This document shows positions 47,122 to 58,469 of a stretch of DNA of 64,000 nucleotides, in pieces (within the stretch, counting starts at the first letter, position 1; each line of letters begins with the position of its first letter). Below the pieces are notes generated by a model. The model worked only from the letters and a program-made list of their open reading frames with translations. It searched no databases and was not told where the DNA came from. Origin of the DNA: Pascua guehoae (taxonomy: Eukaryota > Basidiomycota > Tremellomycetes > Trichosporonales > Trichosporonaceae); assembly GCA_001600415.1 (NCBI GenBank), contig BCJX01000007.1, positions 186,001 through 250,000 of the forward strand, in the 5' to 3' direction. Both the position numbers and the translations under genes were made by a program.

Positions 47122-48253
47122 TTAGAAGCCGGCACCAACAGCGGCAATGACCGCAACCGCAACGGCCGCGCCGGGGACACCGAAGGACGCGGCGCCGCTG
47201 TCGGCGGTGGTGGTGTTGACAGACGTCGACGGCTACAGCGTTAGCACCAGTGTCTTGCTCACCACTCATCAGATCGCCGATCAGCACTTACCTTGATAGC
47301 CGAGGTACCAGTAGTCGCGGCGGTGGAACCGGCGAGCGCGCCCGTTCCGGCAGCGGTGCCACTGGAAATACCAGCACCGACCGGGGCGGCAGGACCAGTC
47401 GCGGCACCCGAAACACCGGCCGGGCCAGCGCCGGTCGCGCCGCCAACGGCACCAGAGGCACCCGGAACACCGGTAGCGGCAGGGTCCGAAGCGCCGGCGA
47501 CGGCGCCAGAGGCAACGGGAGCACCCTCAGCGCCAGGGACAGCGCCGGAGGTGCCAGCGCCGTCAGCGCCAACGACACCCGAAGCACCGGAGGCATCAGC
47601 ACCAGGGACACCAGTAGCAGCACCGTCGGCGCCGGGGGTAGCAGCCTCCGGGGCACCACCAGCGTCAGGGGTGGCGACACCCGAAGCGGCGGCACCAGCG
47701 CCTTCAGCACCGGCAGCACCATCGGCACCGGTAGCGCCGTCGGCACCAGGGGCAACGCTAGCGTCGGGGGCGGTTTCACCGCCGGTGGCGTCCTCCTGGG
47801 CAATGGCGGCCGAGGCGACTGGGGTTAGCGTTGGTCAGGTTTAGGAACAGTGAGGCTGGAGGAGAAAGGAGCGGAAGGAGACAGTTGGACGCAAGCTCTG
47901 GGACCGAATGAGGGAAGGGCGGAATGGGGATGGAACATGGGAAGCGAGCGACGGGAAAAGGATGGTATGGAGCGTATCGCGTGTGGAGTGGATGGGGGAG
48001 GAAACGCCCATTGGCTCTGGGAGTGACGAGGGAAGAGGCCGAGGCCACCAGCTGGAGAGTAGAGGGAAGGTGGCAAAGGAAGGAAGGAAGGACGGAAACG
48101 TCGGCAGACACGTGGTGACGAAAGAGAGGAAGGAGTAAGGAGAAGGGGAGGAGAAGACAAAGGGGGAACGTGGACAATACAGCAAGTTCTAGTCGACGAG
48201 AAGATGAGGAGTGTAGACTCACGGGCAAGAAGAGCGAGGAGAGAGAGCTGCAT
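47122..48253 (-). CDS. Small secreted Ala/Gly-rich protein, probable GPI anchor (paralogue B)
   Basis: Minus-strand exons 48223-48253, 47292-47818 and 47122-47232 give 222 residues. The signal peptide is MQLSLLALLALASAAIAQ, again split by an intron after exactly 31 coding nucleotides. The middle is a collagen-like Gly/Ala/Pro/Thr/Ser repeat (GADGAxGAxGA, GVPGASGA), without Cys. The C-terminus VPGAAVAVAVIAAVGAGF is a hydrophobic GPI-type tail. Start, AQE after the cleavage site, exon structure and tail are shared with the gene at 41858-42485, so the two are duplicates whose middles diverged. The first intron is 404 nt, mostly gaaggga-rich on the plus strand. Surface or wall role inferred. Confidence 0.83.
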
Positions 48254-51200
48254 TGTTGTGGTGCGTTGGTGGGGTTGAGAAAGAGAGTGTGGTGTGTATG
48301 AGTATATGGGGTGGTGGTGTCGTGGTGCGCCGGTGTCGCGAGAAAGAAGAGGTGGAGAGGAGTGAGATGGGGAAGTGTAGGATTGAAGAAATGGGACGCG
48401 GGGGAGGGGGTTTATATCTTGCTTTGTGCTGGCAGTAGCTCGCACCAGTTGTTGGAAAACGATGGCTTTGGCGGCCGTTTGTTACCTCTTGCCATTCACG
48501 GCCCCTGTGCTCCACGGCTGGCCGCGCTGCCGCGCTGCACCGCCGCACGCGTCCCATGGCGACGACCGCCGGCTGGCCCCGCCCGTCGTCGAGCTGACGC
48601 CATCCGACGTTGCAACGAAAACATTTGCTGCGCCAGGGTACGATCGGCGCCGCACCACTACACACCACACAGTGCACTACACCGCCCCCTGTTGTAGCCT
48701 AGCGACAACGCCGCGCGCATCAGGCGCCATCGGGCGGCATGGCTGCAGACGGTGCTAGCGACGCTGGCGATGATTGCGAAACATCAGCTCCGTAGTGTTC
48801 ATAGCCCCAAGGATCAAGGAACTGCGCAGCAATCGCCGCTACTAGCGGCTTCGGTGTCCATAGCGCATGGCGATATGGCGTGATGGCGGTGCATGAACGC
48901 TGGCGGCATGCTCGGCAACGTGTGACAATGCGCAACAGATGGCGTTTTGTGAGGGGGGCGTGATGGTGCACAGCTGTGCCTCTCTGTCCAGGGGAAACAA
49001 GGGGGGATAGCGCGACGCGTCGTCTCACGGATATCGGATCATCGGCTGCGCATTCATTCCTCCACGCGAGCGCCCTGGTCGAGCGGCGTAGCGCGCGTGC
49101 CGTGTGCCATGTGCCGTGCATGCCGCCGTAGCGCGTAGCGGCGCAGTCAAGAAGCGGCGTGTCGTGCAGGATATGTTGACATGTTGGGGTGAAACAAGGG
49201 CTATCCATGATGCGGTGGTGTACTGTACCTGTGGGCTGTGGCAATGTGCCTAGGCGTTGCCTGTAACAGTAACACTGGCCATTGTTGGGCTTGTTTGGTA
49301 GCGATGCTAAGGCGATGATGCGGTGCACGCACGCCATTGCCCCGCCTAAAAAGTCGAGTCTTGATCGGAAGGAAAATTCACATTCTTATCTCGGTCGGAC
49401 CCCTGGTGAGACACACCACCACCCCACCCTCAAACCATCCGCAGCATGGTCCAAACGCCACCCAGGCGGTCCTTCCCCCCCCACCCCCGATCACCCGCAC
49501 ATGCCACATGCCATGCCACTCACCTGTACACCTGTGCACATGTGCACAGGGTACCGCAACGCCCCTTGACGGCCTCCACATTGTGCAACGTCAACGACCC
49601 CTACGGAACCAAAGGGGGGGTAGGTAAGGTTGCCAGGCGCCAGCACCGCTAGCACCGCCGACAAACCATGAACAAGGGAAGCATGCAACGGCCGCTTACG
49701 CACACGGCTCGTGCTCACCTGGATGCATCTTGGGGGTGCACACGTTCCAGGGAAGGCAGTCGTGTGAGAATGGGGCGCTGTGACGGGCGGGAACGTGCAG
49801 CACCGTATGCCGCCGGCGTTCGGCGCGTTGGGACTCGGACCATGCACAAGAGCAAGCTTGGCGTCCCCCCGCAGTCGGTGGAGTACTGGTGATCTGTGCA
49901 CCTGTGCATTCGTTACGATCCTGTTCGCGTATCTGTCCCGCGTGCCCGATCAAAGGACCGACCGCTTGCAAGTCCTTGCATCGCAGAACAGCACATGCAT
50001 GCACTGCTACCCCCTGACGTTGACGCGCTGGCCATGGTGCATGGCATATTTAGTTGCCGCTTGCAGCTTGGCCGCTTTCTCGAGTACTCGCACTTGCGCC
50101 AGTTGTGCAGTTGTGGCTGTTGGCGCGACACACCGCCCCGGTTCCTGCCAGCCATGGCATGGCCAAAACAAGGGCGGAGACGATGAGCGGGAAGCGGGGA
50201 CAAGAGTCTAGACGCGGATGGGTGGTGAGGCGGTGCACGATAGCGTTTCACACGATTTAGGTGATCAGTGGGATCAGCACTAGCGGTGGATGCGCTTGTA
50301 GTCACACCGGCTGTACCCGAGCCTGGTTCTTAGGACCCCGACCGGCCGACTCCACAGTGGGGTGAGGACGGAAGCCGCGCTTCCTCGTCAGCCGTTCACA
50401 GCTCCTTTGGCACGTCTGGCCTCTTCCTACGCCCAAGTCACAGTCGCTGGTCGCGTTGACTCGGTCAGAGTCCCTGCTACATACATGTGCCTCGAGTCGC
50501 GTTGTTGTCACGGGCGGATGTAAAGGGGGTGTGTGGCATGTGCGGGGTTACTGCGTTTCATCGTGAACCAATTTATAGTCGAAATGTCTTTCCAACTCCC
50601 TAGTGCTGCTTGGATGTTACGGATCTCGGGCGGGCCGACACGGCCCGTCATCACGTGCTACTGTTACGAGATCCGTTCTCACCCACCGATGAGATGAGAA
50701 CACCAGTCATTCTCAGTGCTCGAGTCGGTGCTTGTCCTGCGCGGCATCTGAGATCACGACTAGTGGCATAGGTTATGTAGAACGGTGGCCGTGCTATGCA
50801 CGGCCGAGGGCGACTAGCCATGTTGCTGACAACAAAATCGCGCGCTGTGCCTCGGACGCGATGTTTAAAGCTCAGTCGGCAGTCGGCCAATGGAACCGCC
50901 CTGCTAACCGCTGGCCGCTGGTCGATTACCCAAAGTTCTCTGGGTACTCGAGTTTGACGCGTTGACGCGCTTCGCGCGCGCTTGTGCAGTTGAGACATCT
51001 TATCAACAGCTAACAGGAGGGGGTGGCGACTCACCTTTGGACTTGTCACGACTCACCTTTTGCGACATTTTGCCATTCGCCACTCACACAGCTCACAACC
51101 GTGCATATTACCGCACCGCTCGCCTCAACTGCACGCACTACTCTTGGCATACAAGGCGCCATGTTGCATGCCTACTGCCGCACGTCATGCTCATATGCAT

Positions 51201-51660
51201 GCCCAAGCTCGTCATGCTGCACTACTGCTCAGTGCGGGAGAGGGACACGATAAATCGCGCAATAAGCAGCCGCGCAATCGGGTAGATTCCGATGCGTATT
51301 GGGTCCCCCCCGCTAAGTGGATGGCATGGTCATACCTCTCGGTGCCGCAACCTGGTGGGCAGGCACCACCCACCAACCTGCTGCCTCTGGCCACCACCAG
51401 CAACAATCCGAGCCTGGAGAAGACTCCCCCCCGACGTCAACCATCAACCATTGCGTGTCCTTCATTGACGATTCGCCATTGCTCTTCGCTAGATTTGTGT
51501 CTCGGCTGCGCCCCATATCACGCGTGAACGACAAGCGACAAAACCTGATCCCCCTCAGTGCGGATCTTCCCACACTCTGTGGCTTGCGGCTGGCCTTTGA
51601 TCCCTCGTCCCCCAGCTCGTCCTCTTCTTTCCTCTGTTCCCAGGTTCCATTTGCTCGGCA
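48254..51660. other. Gene-poor stretch (3.4 kb)
   Basis: No supported gene or RNA. The first 160 bases are a GA-rich tract, i.e. a CT-rich leader for paralogue B. Further right are scattered short repeats of gcatggtgc-type sequence and cacctgtgcac-type palindromic pieces at 49515-49550 and 49895-49908. The end (51560-51660) is a CT-rich leader before the next gene. Confidence 0.5.
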
Positions 51661-53292
51661 ATGGCACACACGACCATTGTCGCCACAGCCATCATGTCCA
51701 AGTCACCACCGTCGGCGTTCCGACCCAACTCGAACGCCGCCAACGACGACTCCGATACCCTCCGACCACCGGCGTCGCGCCCGCTCAACCGCCCGCATGT
51801 GAGCTACGGCGCCACCACGACCCACGCCGTCCCCGCGCTCCAGGTCGTGGTCCCGAGCCCACGGGATGAGCTGTGCGACTGGTGCGATGACGACGACGCT
51901 CTGGACGATGCCGTCGATGCCGCCCTCTTGAATGGTATGTCTATCAGTTGGGGTATAGCTCCTCCGCGCGCCGCTGTGGCTCCTGTTATCGCAACTTGTG
52001 TGGTTTATGGCTGTCTTTCCCACGACCTTGTTTTCGCGCTAATATCAGTTTCCTGGCGATACATGTCTCGACTGTATCTCCTCGTACCCGTCGTGACGCT
52101 GCTCTTCTTTGCTGGCCTCGTCGCCCTCATCACATGGGGATGGTATGTCAACTGCCATCACCGCCACTGACGCCCCAGGCCGCCGTCTGAGGAGGAACGG
52201 GACGAGGGCCAGGTCTATCCCCATCCGTTTTTCTGGAAGGCATTCCTCCTGGGCCTCTTTGCGAGCATTACCGTTCAGGCATTGCGCGTGCCGAGCTTTG
52301 TGGCTGCGTCATGGCTCTGCCTTTCGAACCCGACGACAGTCATCATCTCCACTGTCTTCCATGCCGTGTTCCACGAGGCCACACGCCTCATCTCTGTGCC
52401 CCTCATGATCCCCTCGCCTACAAGCGGGTTCCACTCGTCCTTCTGGCTCGGGCTGGGATGGGGCATCGCCGAGGCGACCTGGGGTATCGTGCAGGCCTGG
52501 GAACAGCTCGCGCTCTACGAGGATGTGCTCAAGCCTGAGGCCGACGAGGAAGCGTGGATCCAGGACACGTACAACGACGACGAGTGCCTCACCAGGATGA
52601 ACTCGAACGGCCTCCCCACTGTGCCCGAGAACGAGGCGCTTGATGACGACGAATTTGCAGTGCAGGAGGATGTGGCGGAACTCGAACGGCGTGTTGAGAT
52701 TCTCGAACGCATGCGCGCGAGGCATGGTGCGTATCGACGACGCTCGTCTAAACCCGCATCTCAGAACTGACAGTGTCGCAGAGCTCGAAGACGTCATGGG
52801 CATCCCCTTCCCAGTAAGTCGTGCTTGTGGGGTGTTCCCCTGTCGCCACTTGCCCCCGACAGAACGCTAACACACAGCTCATCCCCTTTGCCCTGCACAT
52901 TCTGTGGCGCCTCGACACCCTCCTTCTCAACCTCGGCCTCACCCTCATTCTCTCGGCATTCTGGCTGGACCCCGAGCCAATCTACCGCCGCGACCCCGAC
53001 GAGGACTGGCCAATGGGCAACGTTGCAAACATCCTCCACCCCTGGCCTCCAGCAGCACCCACAAAGCACCCCTCGACCTACCTCCCGCTTGCGTGGAGCC
53101 TTGTGGCCCTGTTGCATGTTGTGCTCGCGCTCGTTTGGAAGGTCGTCGGACGCGTCGGTGTGGGTGCCGTCACTTGGGGCGTGAGTAAAGCCGCCGTTGA
53201 TATCTTGAAGGACAGTAGCTCACTCCCAGGGACTCATCGTTGCGCTCGGAAGCGTGTTTGCAGGTCTTGGCGCATGGGGCGGCCTGGTGTAG
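51661..53292 (+). CDS. Multi-pass membrane protein, uncharacterised
   Basis: Exons 51661-51934, 52049-52142, 52179-52726, 52782-52813, 52878-53180 and 53230-53292 give 437 residues; all junctions keep phase. A disordered N-terminus (about 90 residues) is followed by a helix LYLLVPVVTLLFFAGLVALITWGW. Then FFWKAFLLGLFASITVQAL and PTTVIISTVFHAVFHEATRLISVPL lead to FHSSFWLGLGWGIAEATWGI, an acidic loop with a coiled-coil-like VAELERRVEILERM, LIPFALHILWRLDTLLLNLGLTLILSAFW, and two last helices. I do not recognise the family; the His/Glu pair in FHAVFHEATR is notable but unassigned. Start could also be Met12 (51694). Probably an organelle membrane protein. Confidence 0.82.
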
Positions 53293-53768
53293 GACGCATC
53301 TCTGCCCCTGTTGCTGCTTGTGGTATCGCTTGGTTGGTTGTGTTGGTTTCGTGTTCTCATGTCGGATCGGTTATAGAGGGTATGCATCTTGGTCTACTGC
53401 ATCGTGCCGGGTTGGTACGAACGCGTATGCCTGATCGTGGACCGCGATGTGGAACGCCTCGTCGTGGATTCGGCACAGGCCAGAGAATCCGTCGCGGTTG
53501 GGTGACAGCTGTGGAGACTGCTGCCGATAAACCCAGCCAGGCGACAGACGCATATCTCAGCTGCAACGACCATTTGGGGGATTGGCCGGTGTGCTCTGTT
53601 CGCATGTTCGCAGCCTCTTTCGGGCCTGTCACTCCTGGCCATGCTCACAGGTTCGCAACCCCTTTCTGACATGCCTCGCTCTCCCCTCCACCCCGCATGC
53701 AGCCATACAAAAGACACCCTCCAGTCCAGCTCGCTCCCTCCCACCCCTTCACCCGACAAGCCAACAAG

Positions 53769-54070
53769 ATGCCCCTTTCCGACGGCCTCGGTGGGTCCCG
53801 ACGACCTTCCCCTTCGCCAACCCCGCTGACATTAGCCCCGATCACAAACAACCAGACCGAGCGCGACATTATCAAGGAGGCGGTGGCTGGACCGAATTCT
53901 GCCTTCAGCACGGCCTCAAGCCGTGGAACGACGGGGAGAACGCCGAGGCGGCGCAGATTCTGCGGGGGCTCGCGCGGCACAGCCCCGAGATGGAGCGCAA
54001 GCAGGCCGAGACGGCCAAGCAGGCCAAGGCTCCCAAGCAGGGTGGGAAGAGTAAGGGGAAGAAGCACTAG
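53769..54070 (+). pseudogene. Small-protein gene, copy 1, with a 1-nt frameshift
   Basis: The structure copies the intact gene 0.7 kb downstream: exon 1 53769-53790 (MPLSDGL), an intron to 53835, then exon 2 beginning APITNNQTERDIIK. After ATCAAG near 53876-53881 the reading frame that matches copy 2 (GGWTEFCLQHGLKPWN) is one base out, as if one G were missing from a G-rich stretch. The far end, with a Lys-rich tail KQGGKSKGKKH and stop at 54068-54070, stays open in that second frame. It is either a sequence error or a decayed duplicate. The basic tail is absent from copy 2. Confidence 0.6.
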
Positions 54071-54449
54071 GGGTGGGTATGGTAAGATGAGGGAGATGAG
54101 CGGTGTGTGAGTAGTGTTGTGTGGTTGAGATGCTGACGTCAGGCGGCTGTGGCGTGTCAGAATGAGCATGTAGACAGTGGATGATGTATGGCGCAGCTGG
54201 CGGACAGATGCGGGTCCACCGTGGCCGCTGGATGGGGACGAAGTGGACAATGTATGGTCCACTGCGTCATGGTAGTGGGTTTGTGAATTTGTGGATAGGC
54301 CTAATGCACAAGCTGGAACATGCTCCGAAGGCTCGACGAGGTTTCGAAACAGAGTCGTGCAGCCGGCGCGCACCCCTGGCTGGTGACTGTCGTGAGTAGT
54401 GGTGATCGTCCATCCGTACTCGTGCTCTTCCTCTCGCGAACTGTACAAG

Positions 54450-54795
54450 ATGCCCGCTTCCGACGGTCTTGGTACCGTACGTCCAAACCTGAACAGCGTG
54501 GGCCCCCTGTGGACTGCACCACGACCTCTCCAATTTTGCAATCTAGGCCCACTCCTCCACCTCCTCGACCTCGTCACGATCCACACCGCTCCCCTCCTTA
54601 CTGACTCCAGCCACGATCACAAACGACCAGTCCGAACGCGACATTATCAGTGGCGCTGGCGGCTGGACTCAGTTCTGCCTCACATACGGCCTCAAGCCGT
54701 GGAACAACGACGACGACGAAGAGGCGACGCAGATCCTGCGCGAGATGGGACCTCGGGAGATGGAGCGCGAGCCGCAAGCACAGCAGCAGAACTAG
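54450..54795 (+). CDS. Small conserved-looking protein, 68 residues (copy 2)
   Basis: Exon 1 54450-54471 encodes MPASDGL; a 139-nt intron ends CTGACTCCAG; exon 2 is 54611-54795. The protein reads ATITNDQSERDIISGAGGW, then FCLTYGLKPWNNDDDEEATQILREM, then a Gln-rich end. It is soluble, without signal peptide or membrane segment. Copy 1 at 53769 shares start, exon structure and the core (ITNxQxERDII, GGWTxFC, GLKPWN, QILR). Selection on the shared core argues that this is a real gene. Family not recognised; function unknown. Confidence 0.7.
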
Positions 54796-55399
54796 AGGAC
54801 CAAGGGGATGGTTGCCAAGTTAGAAGAGGCGCTGCGAAGTGATGGGAGAAAGCCTGTTGCGTGCAAGTCGAGGCGTATTGTTTGCACCGACGAGAGCGGC
54901 TGACGTCATGGAGAGCGCGTTCGATGAGTCAAGAAACGTTGATCGTGGACGATGCATGCCTTTACTGGGCAGAATGAGTAGACTGTCAACTGCCCTGCCA
55001 CGGCGCACACTGCACTCCTGGCCTGCTGGCTGCTGGCCAGCCTAAGTCCACTCATGTACGCATGTATCAACCGTTTACATGATCAGCATTTTGTGATCAG
55101 AGCTCGCAGAGCTGCACAGAGATCGCATGATCGCAGAGACACGCTGCGCGCTGCCCGAGCATGGCTGCGTGGTTAGCGTTTTGCCACATGGATAGTGCGT
55201 GGTGGATGCGTGGCTCGCGTGGCTCGGCGTCGGTGGTCGCCGAATTCCCTGAGCACACATCACCGGCCGGTCACTAGCGGCCGTCTTAGCCGGCAATGCA
55301 CCACCACCATCTCTGGCCACAGCGTTCTAAAACATATCACAGTCGCTTCTGGTGCTCTTCGGTCTCGCTCCATCTCCACATCCCACCTCCGCCCCCGCA
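54796..55399. other. Intergenic spacer
   Basis: No gene supported. A gatcagcattttgtgatcag-like inverted repeat lies at about 55080-55100. A CA/CT-rich leader precedes the dehydrogenase ATG. Confidence 0.5.
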
Positions 55400-56805
55400 A
55401 TGTCCAGCGCCAAGACGTCCTCGCCCGCCGCCGCCGCGACCGGCCGCCTCGAGACGATGATGAGCCACTTTATGAAGGCTCCATCGGGGAGCGTTCAGAC
55501 GATTGCGGTCTTTGGCGCCGGCCTCATGGGGTCGGGGATTGCGCAGGTCGCAGCGCAGGCCGGGTTCCAGGTGCTGCTCATTGACGTGAATGACAAGGCG
55601 ATCAAGTGGGTCCGGCTGGGGGCGCCTCGGTTGTGGTGGTGTAGTAGAGGTTGGCTGACGGAACGTAGCAACGGACTGGACATTATCAAAAAGTCGCTCG
55701 CGCGTGTAGGCAAGCGGATTGCGCCTGACAATATTGCCGAGTTTACCACTCTTGTCATGAGCAAGATTGAGACCACGACTAACCGGTATGTGTTGGTGAT
55801 GCAACGGTAACGGCCAGAGCAGACGCTGACGTTACAGAGCGGACGCGGCCAAGGCCGACCTCGTGATCGAGGCGATTATCGAGAACCTCGAGATCAAGCG
55901 CGAGCTCTTTGCCTTCCTCGACAAGACCACTCGGTGAGCGGACCCAACCCTGCTTGTATCCACGTACGCGGCGCTGACACCACCTAGCCCCGAGTGCATC
56001 TTTGCGACCAACACGTCGAGCCTGCTGGTGACGGACATTTACGAGAGCGTGTCGGACGCGCGCAAGAAGCGCTTTGGCGGCCTGCACTACTTCAACCCCG
56101 TGCCGGTGATGAAGCTCGTCGAGGTCGTGCGCACCGAGCAGACGTCCGAGGAGTCGATCAAGATCATGTTCGACGTCAACAGGAAGATGGGCAAGGTGCC
56201 CGTCCTCGCAAAGGACAAGCCGGGGTACGTACTCTACCTCGTGGGTCTTTGTGCCCCAGCTGACAGGCTCAAGATTCATCGTCAACCGCCTCCTGGCGGC
56301 GTACAACCGCGAAGCGGTCAAGATGCTCGAGCGTGGAGACGCCACCGTGGAAGATATCGACACGGCCATGAAGCTCGGTGCCGGATATCGTGAGTATCAA
56401 GTTGTGCGCAGTGGGGCCAATGCTGACGTCGCAGCCATGGGTGTAAGTTGAACACGCAAGACTCTTGGCACGCGTCGCGTCCAACTCACAATCCACAGCC
56501 CTTTGAGCTCATGGACGTCACTGGCATCGGTGAGTCGCCACCTTTGGTGCTAATGTTCCGGGATCTCACACACTCCCAGACCTCTCGCAGAACATTGCCC
56601 GCGAGTGGGTCGAGTACAACAAGCGCGGCCTCGTTCCCGACTACCTCACAGGATACTCGCCGATCCTGCAGCAGATGGTCAAGGAAGGGCGCTATGGCCG
56701 CAAGAATGGACGCGGGTTCTACGAGGTGAGCCAGGCCAGTGGACGTAATAGCTGACCAGGCAGTACAAGGATGGCAAGAAGGTTACCAAGAAGAGCCGGA
56801 ACTAG
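55400..56805 (+). CDS. 3-hydroxyacyl-CoA dehydrogenase
   Basis: It oxidises L-3-hydroxyacyl-CoA with NAD+, the third step of fatty-acid beta-oxidation. Nine exons (55400-55605, 55669-55785, 55838-55933, 55988-56224, 56274-56389, 56435-56442, 56499-56529, 56580-56725, 56764-56805) give 332 residues. The Rossmann motif is [13 protein letters not shown] at residues 37-49. [15 protein letters not shown] and FATNTSSL follow. The catalytic His-Glu pair is in [17 protein letters not shown]. The C-terminal dimerisation domain has [15 protein letters not shown] and [16 protein letters not shown], assembled across an 8-nt micro-exon. The end [13 protein letters not shown] has no canonical SKL-type signal; the N-terminal 30 residues have few charges. 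Location (mitochondrion or peroxisome) is therefore open. Intron 56225-56273 ends with AAG. Confidence 0.95.
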
Positions 56806-57351
56806 TGTCGCGTGGCCGGCAGTGTACGGATAGCGGAGAGTGCGTGGGAGCTTGTCTGGTCATGATCTGGAGAGAGTGTGGGCTATGCTGTAGGTCAATG
56901 AGGATATGAGGATATGAACCCCGCTAGGGCTGATTACGTCGCGCAAGCTGTGATCATCTACAACCCTCCTGTGCTTGTGCCGCCTAGGTGCTGACTGTCA
57001 ACTTCTATTGCCCCGTGTCCCCTTTACACTGATGTCCTCATATCTCTGCTGACTTGTGGTCTACACTTTGGCTGTGGCCCTCCTGTTCCCTCCTGTTCAC
57101 CTACCTCCCAATAGGTACGTGTGGAGGCTGTAGGCTACGGATCAGAGACGTCAGTGGCTGTCGGCGTCCGTCGCAGCAATATCTGCCACTCGCACATTTC
57201 TGCATGTCTGGCCTCCAGCCGTAGTTGCGTGGTATCGGAGAAACGGTACATGTGTGGGAGAACATCTATGGGATACATGTTTTGGGTCGGCTCTATCAAA
57301 TGGTCGATCCATACAACGGCGTTGTCCCGCTCGTCGCGTAAGAGGCTCTGA
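56806..57351. other. Convergent 3' spacer
   Basis: This lies between the stop codons of the dehydrogenase (+) and the unrecognised minus-strand gene. A gaggatatgaggatatga direct repeat is at 56898-56917. No gene seen. Confidence 0.5.
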
Positions 57352-58469
57352 TCACTGGTATTCTGGACCCCAGTACTGCGTCTCATAGTCGTTGGGGTCC
57401 GTAACGTACACGCAGCCCATCCCGCTCACCCCAGAACGGACGCGGACATCGATAGCTCGATCATCGAAGTCGGAATTGGCAATGGAGAGACCCGCTGGAT
57501 GGGTGTCTCCATAGGCGCATCCCACGAGCTGGACCCAGTAGGGATTCGTGGCCGGTCCAGGGAGACCTGCGGGAAGGCCGAGGCGAACGTTTCCCTATTA
57601 CCGTTAGCAAAAAACCTATCAGCTGTGATACACTACACTCCACGCACGAAGAGCAGTGGTGCCTTGGAGGGCACGGTGGGGCCAAATGGCGGATTGGCCA
57701 TCTTGGCTATCCTGCTGCGACCATCGCTGTCGAGGCCCCACAGCCACGGGTAGTGAGGATACTCTTTCAGTGCCTGGTCGGAGAAGCGATGGTCGGGAGG
57801 GAAGAATAGTCCCTGTCCACTTTGCTGGAGATGGCGAAGGACCTTGATACCGAGAAGCAGAGTGTCACGAGTGGGCGAGTACGGTGCGGGAGGAACGATA
57901 TCCTGCTCCTCTAGTTCAAAAAGGTCGGACCTTCCGGTCCTCTCATTTGTCCCGTAGTACGAGCGGCTGCACGCCTCCAGGTACGCTTGCACGTCTGGCG
58001 GAAATCTGCTGTCAGGCAATGGATAGGAGGCTGGCGCTTTCGTATTGCCACTGGTACGCACGTGAGAGGATCCATGTCGCTCCAGATGTCGATGATATAG
58101 TCGGACGAGTTCATTGAATGTCCTTGAAAGTAGTCGTCGCTCAGACTATTCGGCATATTGCTAACAACGGTTTGTGCAGTAGAGCTATGTCCCTGGGGAA
58201 CTTTGCCAGCATACGCAGGCACACTGAGGTCAGTATTGCAGCGTTCGACAACGAAAGACTTACCCGTCATTCTTCATCGTAGGATGGTGCATCTGGTCCG
58301 ACGATGGCGTTTTCAGATCGGATTCGACGCTGCTGCACGGTAAGGGAAAGCTCGACAGCAACTCAACGTACCTATTAGGCGAGGACACCACTTGAGGATA
58401 CGAGCCAGTGGGGCGGACAGTAACGCCTGGACGGGACGAGCAGTGAGACTGCATGTTGCGAGCCGACAT
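57352..58469 (-). CDS. Hypothetical protein, 310 residues
   Basis: Minus-strand exons 58372-58469, 58264-58332, 58062-58223, 57648-58008 and 57352-57594 join in phase, each intron with GT/AG and most with a CTGAC-like branch. The N-terminal 110 residues are Ser/Gln/Asn-rich. The C-terminal 200 look folded: RFPPDVQAYLEACSRSYYG, DTLLLGIKVLRHLQQSG, YPHYPWLWGLDSDGRSRIAK, and FGNVRLGLPAGLPG followed by VQLVGCAYGDTHPAGLSIAN. It ends YETQYWGPEYQ. I do not recognise a domain, and no signal peptide or membrane helix is seen. The consistency of five exons makes a real gene likely. It is divergent from the gene at 59102. Confidence 0.65.

Noticed and set aside
48720..49337. Minus-strand open frame of 205 codons
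   Set aside because: No motif or membrane/signal features; GC-rich sequence gives chance frames of this size.
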